The notes under the pieces are model-generated. The model worked only from the letters and a program-made list of their open reading frames with translations, searched no databases and was not told the DNA's origin. Shown piece after piece: positions 9,327 through 17,027 of a stretch of DNA of 42,345 nt. The position numbers and the translations under genes are program-made. Source of the DNA: an uncultured Bacteroides sp. GTDB taxonomy: Bacteria; Bacteroidota; Bacteroidia; Bacteroidales; Bacteroidaceae. How positions within the stretch are numbered: position 1 is the stretch's first letter; every line of letters starts with the position of its first letter. The stretch covers positions 1 through 42,345 of the forward strand of contig CASEKR010000012.1 in the NCBI GenBank assembly GCA_949288585.1. The letters run 5' to 3'.

Positions 9327-9721
9327 TTCTTAAACTCCGTCAAACTCATAAGTTCCAACAACGGAAATTGAATTTCTCTCAAAACATTGAAATGAGCATC
9401 CTCTGAAACAAGTGTAGCATTGGCAGCTATTGCACAGTCTACAAATTTATTATCGTCTTTGTCTGATTCAATTAACCGAAAGTGATAATAGGGAACTACA
9501 AAACAGACTGAAGGAGAATTAATCAACATTTGGATTACATTGCCTGCAATAAGCCCGTTTGTCTTCCTCGCAATAATCTCTTCATACTCTTCTAATATCT
9601 CATTAGAAACGCAAAGTACATAGCGACCATTCTGAAGGCTAGACCACACATCATAATAATTACCTCTACGAGAAATAGATGCGAGCAAGCAATTCGTATC
9701 CAAGACAAACCTATTCTTCAT
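9311..9721 (-). CDS. PIN-domain toxin (putative RNase)
   Basis: The 136-aa protein has the PIN fold signature residues: VLDTN (residues 6-10), an acidic NEILEEYEE segment (41-49), DKDDNKFVDCAIAA (87-100) and SEDAHF (106-111). The family (the COG1569-like PIN branch) consists mostly of metal-dependent RNases acting as toxins. Here the four acidic positions needed for metal binding all seem present. The start overlaps the upstream antitoxin-like gene by 11 bp, a typical toxin-antitoxin arrangement. The target RNA cannot be predicted. Confidence 0.85.
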   Translation of the reverse strand: MKNRFVLDTNCLLASISRRGNYYDVWSSLQNGRYVLCVSNEILEEYEEIIARKTNGLIAGNVIQMLINSPSVCFVVPYYHFRLIESDKDDNKFVDCAIAANATLVSEDAHFNVLREIQFPLLELMSLTEFKKCLMK

Positions 9722-9932
9722 AAGGAGTTCGCAAATGTTCGTGCAAAGTTTGCTCGTTTACCTCCTGATTCCACAAACCTTCATCCCACAATTTATCCAT
9801 CTCTTCTTCCGCCCTCTTCGCAAAATAAGAAGACAATCCTTTTTTGATTTCTTCCAAATCTTCTTCAGACTTTGCAAAAGAGAACATTTTCAGCAGATGC
9901 AATTGAACCGGATTTAATGCGATTGCTTCCAT
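9711..9932 (-). CDS. Antitoxin partner of the PIN toxin
   Basis: The 73-aa acidic protein (start MEAIALNPVQLHLLKMF) overlaps the PIN gene by 11 bp. It shares its first half with the orphan protein at 363-590. A strong ribosome-binding site (gaggagga, read on the minus strand) precedes the ATG. A -7-like element TATCTTTG reads on the minus strand at 9964-9971, though no good -33 is visible. By position it should neutralise the PIN nuclease and may autoregulate the unit. It has no recognisable DNA-binding domain such as AbrB or RHH. Confidence 0.72.
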   Translation of the reverse strand: MEAIALNPVQLHLLKMFSFAKSEEDLEEIKKGLSSYFAKRAEEEMDKLWDEGLWNQEVNEQTLHEHLRTPYEE

Positions 9933-10009
9933 TTATCATTCCTCCTCTTATGAATTCTACTTGCAAAGATACAAAAAATCATCAAAACGGCACGCAGATG
10001 GCACGGTTT

Positions 10010-11566
10010 TTATCCTTCTATCTTCCACTCCTTCAGCGTCCTCTTCCCGCTGTCGAAGCTGATGCCGACTTTCACCACCGGCAGGCCGCACAGGGCGAAG
10101 CGTTCGGGGTAGTTCTTCAGGTCTATCTGCGCCAGCGCGGCTTCCGCCCCCTTGTCAAGCTTCAACTCTATCAGGTACAGCGTGGAGTGCGTGCGCATCA
10201 CCACGTCCACACGCCCGGAAGGGGTGCGCACCTCCACGTCGGCGAAGTTGCCGAGCAGGGTGAAGACCAGGTAGAGCATCTGCTGGTAGTGGCCCTCGTA
10301 GTGCGTGTGGGAGCAATAGGGCACCGTGGAAAGCACGGACTGCATCAGGCGCAATGCTTCGTCCATACGCCCGAAGTGGATGTGCTCGGCCATCTCGCCT
10401 ACCAAGGTGTTGATCTGCGCCGGACGCTGCACGTAGTTCACCAGCAGACTCTTCATCAGACCGATGCGCACTTCTTTGTTGGGGAGGTCCAGCAGGTAGA
10501 GGTCGGAGAACGACGAATAGTCCTTGATGGTCAGGTAACCGCTCTGGTAGAGCAACGGGGTGATGTCGGTCATGCGCTCTGTGGGGGCGTCGAAGTCGCT
10601 CGACTCGCATTTTCGGCCGCCTATCTCCTGGGGGAGCACCCGGTATTGGTTCAGCATCTCCACCAGGTAGGTGGGAGTGCCGCTGCCAAACCAATAGGAC
10701 TTCAGCCGTCCTTCGTTGAAGGCGCTCAGCAGGCTATAAGGATTGTATATGTCTGGCGAAGGCCACGCGAAGTGGTAGCCGTCGTAATTTTCTTTCAACT
10801 GTTGCAAGGTTTCCTCGCGGGACAGCTTCATACGGGCCGCCAACCTGTCTATGTCCGGATTCATCTGCGTCTCCATCTCTTCCTGAGTGATGCCGCAGAT
10901 AGCCGCATATTCAGACAACATGCTGATGTTCTGGATATTATTCAGTTCGCTAAAGATGCTCAGTTGCGAGAACTTGGTGATGCCCGTCAGGAAGACGAAA
11001 CGCAGGTAGGGATCACACGCCTTCAGCGGGCTGTAGAAATTGCGCACCACGTTGCGCAGGACGGGCAGGTCCTTCTCCTCGTGCACCACGTCCAGCAGCG
11101 GGGCGTCGTATTCGTCAATCAGCACGACCACCTGGCGCCCGGTCTGTCCGTAAGCCCCCCTGATGAGGTTGGCCAGGCGGATATTGGGATCGGGCATGGA
11201 GACTTCCAGCCCGTACTGTTCCTCATAGCGTTCCAACTGGGAGGACAGGTAACGCTCCAACTGTTCCCGGCCCAGGTGCTTGCCCAGGCTCATGTCGAAA
11301 TGCAGCACCGGGTACTCCGTCCATTCCGTCTCCAGCCGGTCGACGGCCAGCCCCCTGAACAGGTCTTTACGGCCCTCGAAGTAGGAATGCAGGGTACTGG
11401 TCAGCAAGGATTTGCCGAAACGGCGGGGTCGGCTCAGAAACAGGTACTTGGAAGCGCCGTTCGCCATGCGGTACACGTACTCCGTCTTGTCGATATACAG
11501 GTAATGCTTACTAATAAGCTCTGAAAAGGTCTGTATCCCTACCGGGTAAAGTCTCTGCTGCTCCAT
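10010..11566 (-). CDS. AAA-ATPase with C-terminal PD-(D/E)XK nuclease-like domain, copy 1
   Basis: The 518-aa protein belongs to the AAA-ATPase-like/DUF1703 family common in multiple copies in Bacteroides. It has Walker A RPRRFGKS (46-53), Walker B VLIDEYD (148-154) and a sensor-like LTGITKFS. A C-terminal nuclease motif has D454 in GRVDVV, ELK at 467-469 and Q480. The arrangement predicts an ATP-driven protein acting on DNA or RNA; the biological role of the family is unresolved, with defence or mobile-element functions proposed. It is about 75-80% identical by eye to copy 2 at 17430-19019. A consensus promoter lies at 11595-11626. Confidence 0.88.
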   Translation of the reverse strand: MEQQRLYPVGIQTFSELISKHYLYIDKTEYVYRMANGASKYLFLSRPRRFGKSLLTSTLHSYFEGRKDLFRGLAVDRLETEWTEYPVLHFDMSLGKHLGREQLERYLSSQLERYEEQYGLEVSMPDPNIRLANLIRGAYGQTGRQVVVLIDEYDAPLLDVVHEEKDLPVLRNVVRNFYSPLKACDPYLRFVFLTGITKFSQLSIFSELNNIQNISMLSEYAAICGITQEEMETQMNPDIDRLAARMKLSREETLQQLKENYDGYHFAWPSPDIYNPYSLLSAFNEGRLKSYWFGSGTPTYLVEMLNQYRVLPQEIGGRKCESSDFDAPTERMTDITPLLYQSGYLTIKDYSSFSDLYLLDLPNKEVRIGLMKSLLVNYVQRPAQINTLVGEMAEHIHFGRMDEALRLMQSVLSTVPYCSHTHYEGHYQQMLYLVFTLLGNFADVEVRTPSGRVDVVMRTHSTLYLIELKLDKGAEAALAQIDLKNYPERFALCGLPVVKVGISFDSGKRTLKEWKIEG

Positions 11567-11594
11567 CTCGTCATACGTTCTTAGGTTCGTGCTA

Positions 11595-11626
11595 CAAAGA
11601 TAAACAAAACATCAGAGTTGCCCAAT
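11595..11626 (-). promoter_or_regulatory. Promoter of AAA-ATPase copy 1
   Basis: Read on the minus strand, the -7 box TATCTTTG (11595-11602) lies 20 bases from a -33 TTG (11623-11625). This is a good match to the Bacteroides consensus, and the box sits 28 bp upstream of the ATG. The sequence between box and ATG is shared with copy 2. Confidence 0.75.
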
Positions 11627-11660
11627 GCCTGACTGGCAAATTAATCAACCATAACCGATA

Positions 11661-11784
11661 TTTGACAGGTTGACACGAACCCTATAACCTTACACGCGCG
11701 CTTGCGGAGGAATACCACGTGAAAGAAAGTTAACTACGCCCGCACGTGTAAGGAAAGTAATGGTAAGTGTGGCAACCTGTCAAA
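11661..11784. repeat. Nested inverted repeats, about 124 bp
   Basis: Outer arms at 11661-11676 and 11769-11784 match at 15 of 16 positions (left arm tttgacaggttgacac). Inner arms at 11688-11700 and 11741-11753 match at 12 of 13 (ccttacacg core). The whole non-coding block is almost symmetrical. It lies between the HTH gene and the ATPase promoter and could be an operator array or a small MITE. Confidence 0.7.
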
Positions 11785-11804
11785 ACCCGGCTCTGCGGAG
11801 ACGC

Positions 11805-12092
11805 TTACAACAGGCGCCGGCGGGCGGCGTAGTCAGCCTCCAAGGCTTCCAGCAGTTCGTCCCTCAAGCGGAGCAGGCGACGGGAGTCCATCCGCAACAA
11901 CTCAGGAAGGTAAACACGGAACACGGCGTAGTAGGGATACAACTTCGGGTTCTCTCCTGATTTGACACTGGCAAACGTGGCGGTATTCAGACCGGCCTGT
12001 TTACAGATGGCGGCTTGCGACAAACGCCGGTTGCCTACCTTGACTTCGTCCTGAAGTTTCGAAAAAAAGCCCCAAGACGGGGTTCTTGTCAT
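11805..12092 (-). CDS. Small helix-turn-helix protein
   Basis: The 95-aa protein contains an HTH-like stretch (SQAAICKQAGLNTATFASV, about residues 25-43) followed by a basic, leucine-rich C-terminus ending DYAARRRLL. It resembles a compact XRE-type regulator, although the match is not strong. It lies divergently from the VapE gene with a 212-bp gap and next to a large inverted repeat. That makes it a candidate regulator of the cassette or of the neighbouring ATPase gene. The ATG at 12092 is the only in-frame ATG and is preceded by a purine-rich stretch. The role is inferred from context. Confidence 0.6.
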   Translation of the reverse strand: MTRTPSWGFFSKLQDEVKVGNRRLSQAAICKQAGLNTATFASVKSGENPKLYPYYAVFRVYLPELLRMDSRRLLRLRDELLEALEADYAARRRLL

Positions 12093-12238
12093 ATTTCTTC
12101 TTCATTGTTTTCAGTTTTTTAAATTTAAACGTGATGGTGCGTAACAACTCACTGCCAAGGTAGTTTCTATATCGTTTCAAATGTAATTTATGTTAAATAT
12201 ACGGCTTTTTGATACCCACATTATGGGAATCAGGGGGC

Positions 12239-12269
12239 TTGACAATCCCCAGCATTCCCGCTATCTTCG
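12239..12269 (+). promoter_or_regulatory. Probable promoter of the VapE gene
   Basis: A TTG at 12239-12241 and TATCTTCG at 12262-12269 are separated by 20 bases. This is the Bacteroides spacing with one mismatch in the -7 box. The predicted transcript starts about 30 bp upstream of the ATG at 12305. Confidence 0.6.
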
Positions 12270-12304
12270 CCGGAAATTTTGATAACCATTAATCCCCAAA
12301 CACC

Positions 12305-14368
12305 ATGGAAGATTTGACACTTTCTATTTTCAGAGGCTATGCCGACACTTGCCCGGCAGACATCCCATTAACAAACATCGTCGGCCTGATCCGCGAAGAT
12401 GCAGGCATCGCGGCCCACACCGAGAAACACCGTTACAACCTGCAACAAGGCTGGAAGCGGGAGGCCGCCCGCGAAAAAAGTTCCTGCCCTTGCTTTGCCG
12501 TCTCCGTCCGCTTCGCCGGCGGGAAGTTGAAGGCCGACATCCAAGGCTGGACCCACCTTTGCCTGGCCGACTTCGACCACATCCCGGCAGAACAGATGGA
12601 AGAATGCCTGAAGCGCATACGGGACGACCGCCATACGCTGCTGGCATACACCACCATCGGCGGCAACGGCATCCGAGTCATCAGCGCCTACGCCCCGCTG
12701 GAGGAGAGCAACTGCCGGACGGAAACGGAACTGCATGCCCAGGCTTTCCTGCAGATGAACCGGCATTACGCCGCACTGATTGGCCTGGAATATGACAGCC
12801 AATGTAAGAACGCGACCCGCCTGAGCGGACTGGCGCACGACCCGGACGCATGGTTCAACCCGGAAGCCGTCCCCTTCGAGGTCAAAAAGCCGGTGGCGGC
12901 GGACAAGACCCGGAAAGCAGGGCAAAGGCTGAAAAGGGTCGTGGACGCCATCGGGCGCCAACTGGCCGACGAAGGCATCGAATACACCGCCCACCACCAC
13001 AACGAATACATCATGCGCACGGGCTACCTGCTCAACGCCTACGGCATCCCTTTGCAGGAGGCCACCGGATGGGCAACCAGGCAATTCGCCGGTTACGACG
13101 GGGACGTGGCGGCCATCTTGCGTTCCTGCTACCAGCAGACCGGGGAACACGGCACCCTGAGGCTCGAACCGCGACGCGACAAGAAGGAGGCGGACGAAAA
13201 CACCGTGGCCGACATCGAAGCCTTCCTCGCCACGCAGGGGCACTTCCGCAAGAACAGCATCACGGGCAAGTGCGAGATGGCCGAAGCGGGCAGCCGGACG
13301 TACCGGGAACTGACGGACCGCACGGTCAACACGCTGTGGTGCCGCATGTGCAAAGGGGTGCGCCCCGTGCGCATACAAGACCTGCGGGCCGTACTCGAAT
13401 CGGAGTTCACGGAACTGTACAACCCCTTTACCAACTACCTGGAAAGCCTCCCCGCCTGGGACAGGCAGTCGGACCCTATCGGGCAACTGGCCGCACAGGT
13501 GCACGTCCGAACGGGGGCGGAACTGTTTCCCCTCTTCTTCAAGAAATGGCTCGTGGCCATGATTGCCTCGTTGTCCGACGAGGACGTGGTGAACCACGAA
13601 ATCCTCGTGCTCATCGGCCGGCAGGGCATCTACAAGACCACCTGGCTGAACAACCTGCTGCCGCCGGAACTGCGCCGCTATTTCTACCTCAAGGCCAACA
13701 GCCGCAACATCAGCAAGGACGACAACCTCACGCTTTCCGAGTTTGCCATCGTCTGCCTGGAAGAACTGGACGAGATGGACGCAAGGGAACTGAACCAACT
13801 CAAGGCGCTCACCACCACCCGGCACATCAACGAGCGGGCGGCCTACGCGCACTACAAGGAGAACCGCCCCCACATTGCCAGCCTGTGCGGCACGGGAAAC
13901 AACGTGCACTTCCTGACCGACCTGACCGGAAACCGCCGCTGGATGCCTTTCGAGGTGGAGAGCATCGACAGCCCCTATGACCACCCGGCGGACTATGCGG
14001 GCATCTACGCGCAGGCATACGCCCTGTGGAAAGAGGGCTTCCGGTACTGGCTGGAGGAGGAAGAGTTGCAACGGCTCAACGAGCACAACAAGCATTTCGA
14101 AGCGCCCTGCCTGGAGCGGGAACTCATCCTGACCTATTACCAACGGCCGATGGAGGGACAGGAATGCACCTTCGCGGCCACCGCGCAGATTCTCATGCGC
14201 ATCAATGCGGGACTGAAGCACAAGCTCAGTGCCGTGAAGATAGGCATCATCATGCGCCAATTAGGCTTCACGCCCATCCGCGAAGGCGGCAAGCGGGGCT
14301 ATAAGGTCGTCGAGCTTACGGCCGAACAAATCGAAATCCGGCGGAGGGCTTTGGCGAGGTACGCTTGA
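12305..14368 (+). CDS. VapE-family primase/helicase with BT4734-like N-terminus
   Basis: The 687-aa protein has an N-terminal BT4734/VirE-N-like region (about residues 25-170, with LCLADFDHIP and YTTIGGNGIRV), which is primase-polymerase-like. A C-terminal virulence-associated-protein-E domain follows. The P-loop GRQGIYKTTW is near residue 437 and the Walker B-like VCLEELDEMD near 482. CGTGNNVHFLTDLTGNRRW is the conserved VapE arginine region. VapE proteins are replication helicase/primases of phages and satellites such as PICIs. Here the gene heads a GC-rich cassette with DUF4248, HU-like, smalltalk and amidase genes that recurs near Bacteroides capsule loci. Its function in that setting is not established. 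Confidence 0.87.
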   Translation: MEDLTLSIFRGYADTCPADIPLTNIVGLIREDAGIAAHTEKHRYNLQQGWKREAAREKSSCPCFAVSVRFAGGKLKADIQGWTHLCLADFDHIPAEQMEECLKRIRDDRHTLLAYTTIGGNGIRVISAYAPLEESNCRTETELHAQAFLQMNRHYAALIGLEYDSQCKNATRLSGLAHDPDAWFNPEAVPFEVKKPVAADKTRKAGQRLKRVVDAIGRQLADEGIEYTAHHHNEYIMRTGYLLNAYGIPLQEATGWATRQFAGYDGDVAAILRSCYQQTGEHGTLRLEPRRDKKEADENTVADIEAFLATQGHFRKNSITGKCEMAEAGSRTYRELTDRTVNTLWCRMCKGVRPVRIQDLRAVLESEFTELYNPFTNYLESLPAWDRQSDPIGQLAAQVHVRTGAELFPLFFKKWLVAMIASLSDEDVVNHEILVLIGRQGIYKTTWLNNLLPPELRRYFYLKANSRNISKDDNLTLSEFAIVCLEELDEMDARELNQLKALTTTRHINERAAYAHYKENRPHIASLCGTGNNVHFLTDLTGNRRWMPFEVESIDSPYDHPADYAGIYAQAYALWKEGFRYWLEEEELQRLNEHNKHFEAPCLERELILTYYQRPMEGQECTFAATAQILMRINAGLKHKLSAVKIGIIMRQLGFTPIREGGKRGYKVVELTAEQIEIRRRALARYA

Positions 14369-14420
14369 TAAATTGAGAATGGAGAATTAAGAATGAAGAA
14401 TTAAATAATGAGGACTTCCT

Positions 14421-14560
14421 AAGAGTCCGTCTAATTTTTCATTTTCTCTGTCTTACTTCGCGAAGTCGAAGGGTCTCACATAGCGTTTAGGGAGATGTTT
14501 CGACTTCGCTTCGCTCCACGAAGTAAGACAGAGAAAGCGATTCTTAAACGACAGGCTCTA
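14421..14560. repeat. MITE-like palindromic element, copy B
   Basis: This 140-bp element is the inverted near-identical copy of element A. It starts aagagtccgtctaa, ends cgacaggctcta, and carries the same internal arms (tcttacttcgcgaagtcgaa and its partner). It fills most of the 246-bp gap between the VapE and GNAT genes. Confidence 0.75.
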
Positions 14561-14614
14561 TGACAAAGAAAGCAATGTTTAAACAAGCCTTAAGTCTCCG
14601 TAGAAAACAATATG

Positions 14615-15181
14615 CTAAAAGGTTACCTGCTCAGGATATAATGTTCTGAACATGCGCAAGGTATCTTTATTCGGATCGGGATAATCACACGGAGAAAAGC
14701 CGCATTTTTCATAAAAGCCGACAGCACTGTATCCTTTCGTATGCAATGCTTCTACGGTTAGAAACTGACATCCGGCTAATTCTTGGCTCTGCGCTTTTTC
14801 CATAACAGCCTCAACAATAATGCGGCCCAACCCTTGCTTTCCAGCCCTTTCATCCACAGCCAAATAAGTAATTTCCAGCGCAGGATAATGAGACTTGTTC
14901 AGAAAAATATCTTTATAATCAGTTGCCAGATAGGGAGGTTTGGAAACGCTATAACCTGCCATCATATCGTTTTTGTCATCCGAGTCCAAATTCAAGGAGT
15001 CAAAACTAAGCGCAAACAAAGCTACGATTTGCGCATTTAAACATACTTTATACGCCTGACAATAATGGTGAAGAATGCTTGTAATTAATCCTTCCCGGAT
15101 AAATTCATCCATTTCGGGAATCCCGCATCGGAAATCGGACAAACAACTTGCATCATCCAGTTTTGCAATATCAAGCTTCAT
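14615..15181 (-). CDS. GNAT acetyltransferase, possible TacT-like toxin
   Basis: The 188-aa protein carries the acetyl-CoA binding loop RAGKQGLGR (residues 112-120, matching Q/RxxGxG/A) preceded by the strand ITYLAVDE. Near the end is FYEKCGF (156-162) with its catalytic Tyr. The N-terminal CGIPEMDEFIREG (19-31) corresponds to the FxCGxxxLDxFL start of the tRNA-acetylating toxins TacT/AtaT. A small gene lies 8 bp upstream, as toxin-antitoxin logic would demand. The substrate is unproven; it could also be an ordinary acetyltransferase. Confidence 0.82.
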   Translation of the reverse strand: MKLDIAKLDDASCLSDFRCGIPEMDEFIREGLITSILHHYCQAYKVCLNAQIVALFALSFDSLNLDSDDKNDMMAGYSVSKPPYLATDYKDIFLNKSHYPALEITYLAVDERAGKQGLGRIIVEAVMEKAQSQELAGCQFLTVEALHTKGYSAVGFYEKCGFSPCDYPDPNKDTLRMFRTLYPEQVTF

Positions 15182-15189
15182 CTTTAACT

Positions 15190-15354
15190 TTATTTCCAGA
15201 CTATTGTAACGCCTTTCATTATCTGCTGGTGCTTCCGTATCTCTGCCAAATCTTTCTCATTCAACTTGCCGGACTGGATACGACGCATGCGCTCACGTAT
15301 CTCATGGGCAAAAGAACCGGAAATCAATTCTCTTTTTTCGTTTATTCCTAACAT
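15190..15354 (-). CDS. 54-aa protein upstream of GNAT gene (possible antitoxin)
   Basis: This 54-aa frame starts MLGINEKRELISGSFAHEIR and ends IMKGVTIVWK. It is helical and strongly charged, with RERMRRIQSGKLNEKDLAEI in the middle. It stops 8 bp before the GNAT ATG and has a good promoter at 15387-15417. This fits the antitoxin-then-toxin order of GNAT toxin units, although there is no clear ribbon-helix-helix motif. The assignment is based on position and size. Confidence 0.6.
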   Translation of the reverse strand: MLGINEKRELISGSFAHEIRERMRRIQSGKLNEKDLAEIRKHQQIMKGVTIVWK

Positions 15355-15386
15355 GGCATCTTATTTTACAGAATTCTTATATTTGA

Positions 15387-15417
15387 CAAAGGTAGAAATT
15401 TATTATAAACCAAGCAA
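15387..15417 (-). promoter_or_regulatory. Promoter of the GNAT pair
   Basis: On the minus strand the -7 box TACCTTTG (15387-15394) is 20 bases from TTG (15415-15417). It lies 33 bp upstream of the 54-aa frame and supports that frame being real. Confidence 0.65.
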
Positions 15418-15440
15418 TAGGCGATGGAAGAAAAAGCTAA

Positions 15441-15616
15441 TAGTCTGTTTAAAAATGGCTGTTTCTGTCATACTTCGCGGAGCGAAACATCTCCTGAATA
15501 CTACTCTTGCATAGGGAGATTCTTCACTGCGTTCAGACTATACCTTAGTGTTACAATCAAAAGATGTTTTGAGCGTAGCTAATGACAGGGAAAGCGATGT
15601 GTAAGCAAACTCTAAG
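15441..15616. repeat. MITE-like palindromic element, copy C (diverged)
   Basis: The element begins tagtctgtttaaaaatgg and ends with caaactcta. It shares the gtctgtttaaa terminus and internal ctgtcatacttcg and gaaacatctcc blocks with the other copies, but has a longer and less symmetrical right half. Confidence 0.6.
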
Positions 15617-15715
15617 AGTTAGAACAATCAAGGTTAAGAGTTAGAACACTAAACCTAAAGGTTAGAACACTAAACCTTAGAGTTAGCGTCCCCAAACAAA
15701 GGATTAGCGCCCCCA
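15617..15715. repeat. Degenerate tandem repeat around gttagaacactaaacct
   Basis: Four to five imperfect units of gttagaacactaaacct and ggattagcg(c/t)cccc follow one another directly after element C. They are non-coding, and nothing else is visible in this part of the 423-bp gap. Confidence 0.6.
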
Positions 15716-15720
15716 AAATT

Positions 15721-15777
15721 CTTCATTCATCATTCTTAATTCTTCATTCTTAATTTTCAATTTTCAATTTTCAATTT
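15721..15777. repeat. AT-rich (t)tcattctta/aattctt repeat
   Basis: This is a run of near-identical 7-10-base units (aattctt, ttcattc, ttttcaa) that ends one base before the DUF4248 stop codon. The same kind of run occurs at 16201-16255, 21808-21868 and 24877-25022. Confidence 0.75.
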
Positions 15778-15778
15778 C

Positions 15779-16012
15779 CTAAGGTTCCCCTATCGCCTCC
15801 ACAATCATCCGCACCTGCACAGGCATGTACATCCGGCTGCGGGGATTGGAAGTGGTAGCATTGATGCGTTCACGGAGGTGTGGGTAATAGTCAATCCACT
15901 GCTGGAGCTTGCGGTAAGCGGCCTGGGAGTTGAGGTGAGGGAAATAGCATTGCGCCAGTTCCGTGCGCCCATAGGCGCGGATAGGGAAGGAGTCTGTCTC
16001 TGTCGGATTCAT
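15779..16012 (-). CDS. DUF4248 family protein
   Basis: The 77-aa protein (MNPTETDSFPIRAYGRTELA) matches DUF4248. The RAYGRTELAQCYFP segment is followed by a short helical AAYRKLQQWIDYYPHL region and a conserved tail (RMYMPVQVRMIVEAIG). It is a winged-helix-sized putative DNA-binding protein of unknown function, found in Bacteroides almost always beside the HU-like, smalltalk and amidase genes, as here. It is transcribed away from the HU-like gene across a 244-bp divergent gap. A -7-like box (one mismatch) lies at 16048-16055 on the minus strand. Confidence 0.85.
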   Translation of the reverse strand: MNPTETDSFPIRAYGRTELAQCYFPHLNSQAAYRKLQQWIDYYPHLRERINATTSNPRSRMYMPVQVRMIVEAIGEP

Positions 16013-16162
16013 GTCTTTCTTGTTCTTTATCAGGTTATTTCTACACGTAAAGATACAGAATAAACATGAATTTTCCTACCTCCTGCATTACTATAATCAA
16101 CCCTAATCAACACCAACCCGCAAAGACCGGACAATACCGGTAAAGCCGCCCGATAAGCCCCG

Positions 16163-16170
16163 TATCTTTG
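16163..16170 (+). promoter_or_regulatory. -7 box of the HU-like gene
   Basis: TATCTTTG is a perfect Bacteroides -7 box 87 bp upstream of the ATG. No clear TTTG lies at the right distance for -33. The leader downstream contains the aattctt heptamer run. Confidence 0.5.
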
Positions 16171-16200
16171 TCCTATCAACCCTCCGGGGTATAGCGAACT

Positions 16201-16255
16201 TTAATTTTTAATTCTTAATTCTTAATTCTTAATTCTTAATTCTTAATTAATTATT
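16201..16255. repeat. aattctt heptamer array in the HU-like leader
   Basis: Consecutive 7-bp units (ttaattc) follow one another almost without error from about 16205 to 16250. They lie between the promoter box and the start codon of the HU-like gene, so changes in unit number would alter leader length. Confidence 0.8.
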
Positions 16256-16256
16256 T

Positions 16257-16739
16257 ATGATTACCTATCGCAAAATCCAAATCAACGGCGAGAACAGCCC
16301 CATCAACGGACTGTGGTACGCCCGGCCCGTCATCAGCGAAACGCTGGACATCACAGCCCTGGCCAAGCACATGGCGAACCACAACACCCCTTTTTCTCCC
16401 GGCGTCATCAAGGGCGTACTGGCGGACATGGTGGCGTGCATCAAAGAACTTATCCTCGACGGCAAGAACGTCAAGCTCGACGACCTTGCCATCTTCTCCG
16501 TAGGCATCGTCAGCGACCACGGGGCGGAGAGCGCACAAGCCTTCAAAGTGTCTGAACACGTCAAGGGGCTGAAGCTCCGCGCACGGGCCACCGGCGAACT
16601 GAGCAACGAGCAGATCAACCTGGCCGGGCAACTCAAAGAAGCCATGCCCTATGCCGTGGAGGACGAAGGTTCCACGTCCACCGGCCCGGACGGCAACGAC
16701 GACAACGACGATGACAGCGGACAGGGAACGTTCGGATGA
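16257..16739 (+). CDS. HU-like DNA-binding protein
   Basis: The 160-aa protein has the Bacteroides HU/IHF-like domain. MITYRKIQINGENSPINGLW opens it, then ITALAKHMANHNTPFSPGVI with a dimerising helix, then VKLDDLAIFSVGI and VKGLKLRARATGEL, the DNA-contacting strands. An acidic low-complexity tail (DGNDDNDDD) ends it. It is longer than classic HU (about 90 aa) because of this tail. It is predicted to bend or coat DNA. It is encoded upstream of the smalltalk and amidase genes in a conserved cassette, and whether it serves the chromosome or a mobile element is unknown. Confidence 0.88.
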   Translation: MITYRKIQINGENSPINGLWYARPVISETLDITALAKHMANHNTPFSPGVIKGVLADMVACIKELILDGKNVKLDDLAIFSVGIVSDHGAESAQAFKVSEHVKGLKLRARATGELSNEQINLAGQLKEAMPYAVEDEGSTSTGPDGNDDNDDDSGQGTFG

Positions 16740-16887
16740 TGATGCTTTAGTAGTTGACAAGGAACCTGTTAACCAGACAACGAGGTGAGTTGGAGAACAG
16801 GATTCCAAGTGACAACTGTCCTTGTAGCCTCGTTAACTCGTCCCCTCGTTAACTTGTTCTCCCTATTTTTAACCAATCACACCCACA

Positions 16888-17016
16888 ATGAAAACACCCG
16901 CATCTAACAACCATTCCCGCAGCCCCAAAACGAAATGGGGTCTTATCGTGAAAATCATCCTCACCGTGGCTTCGGCCATTGCCGGGGCGTTCGGCATCAG
17001 CGCATGCAAACCGTAG
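16888..17016 (+). CDS. Smalltalk-type small membrane protein
   Basis: This 42-aa frame (MKTPASNNHSRSPKTKWGLI, then a hydrophobic helix, ending GISACKP) fits the Bacteroides smalltalk family: a positively charged N-terminus, one membrane helix (about residues 19-38) and a lipobox-like end with a single Cys. It lies just upstream of the amidase gene, overlapping the longest amidase frame. By analogy with holin-endolysin pairs it may help the amidase cross or act at the membrane, but this is not shown for the family. Confidence 0.78.
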   Translation: MKTPASNNHSRSPKTKWGLIVKIILTVASAIAGAFGISACKP

Positions 17017-17027
17017 TAAACGCAGGC

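Noticed and set aside
9082-9333. 83-aa plus-strand frame
   Set aside because: It overlaps the 44-aa minus frame that is coupled to the PIN toxin and has no similarity or ribosome-binding site.
9872-11524. 550-aa open frame antisense to AAA-ATPase copy 1
   Set aside because: It mirrors the long GC-rich frame on the other strand. The matching frame at 17439-19037 behaves the same because the two genes are paralogues; neither has a promoter or ribosome-binding site of its own.
12368-14260. 630-aa open frame antisense to the VapE gene
   Set aside because: It is a GC-rich shadow of a well-conserved protein on the plus strand; the translation has no domain and is rich in Val, Arg and Gly as expected for an antisense frame.
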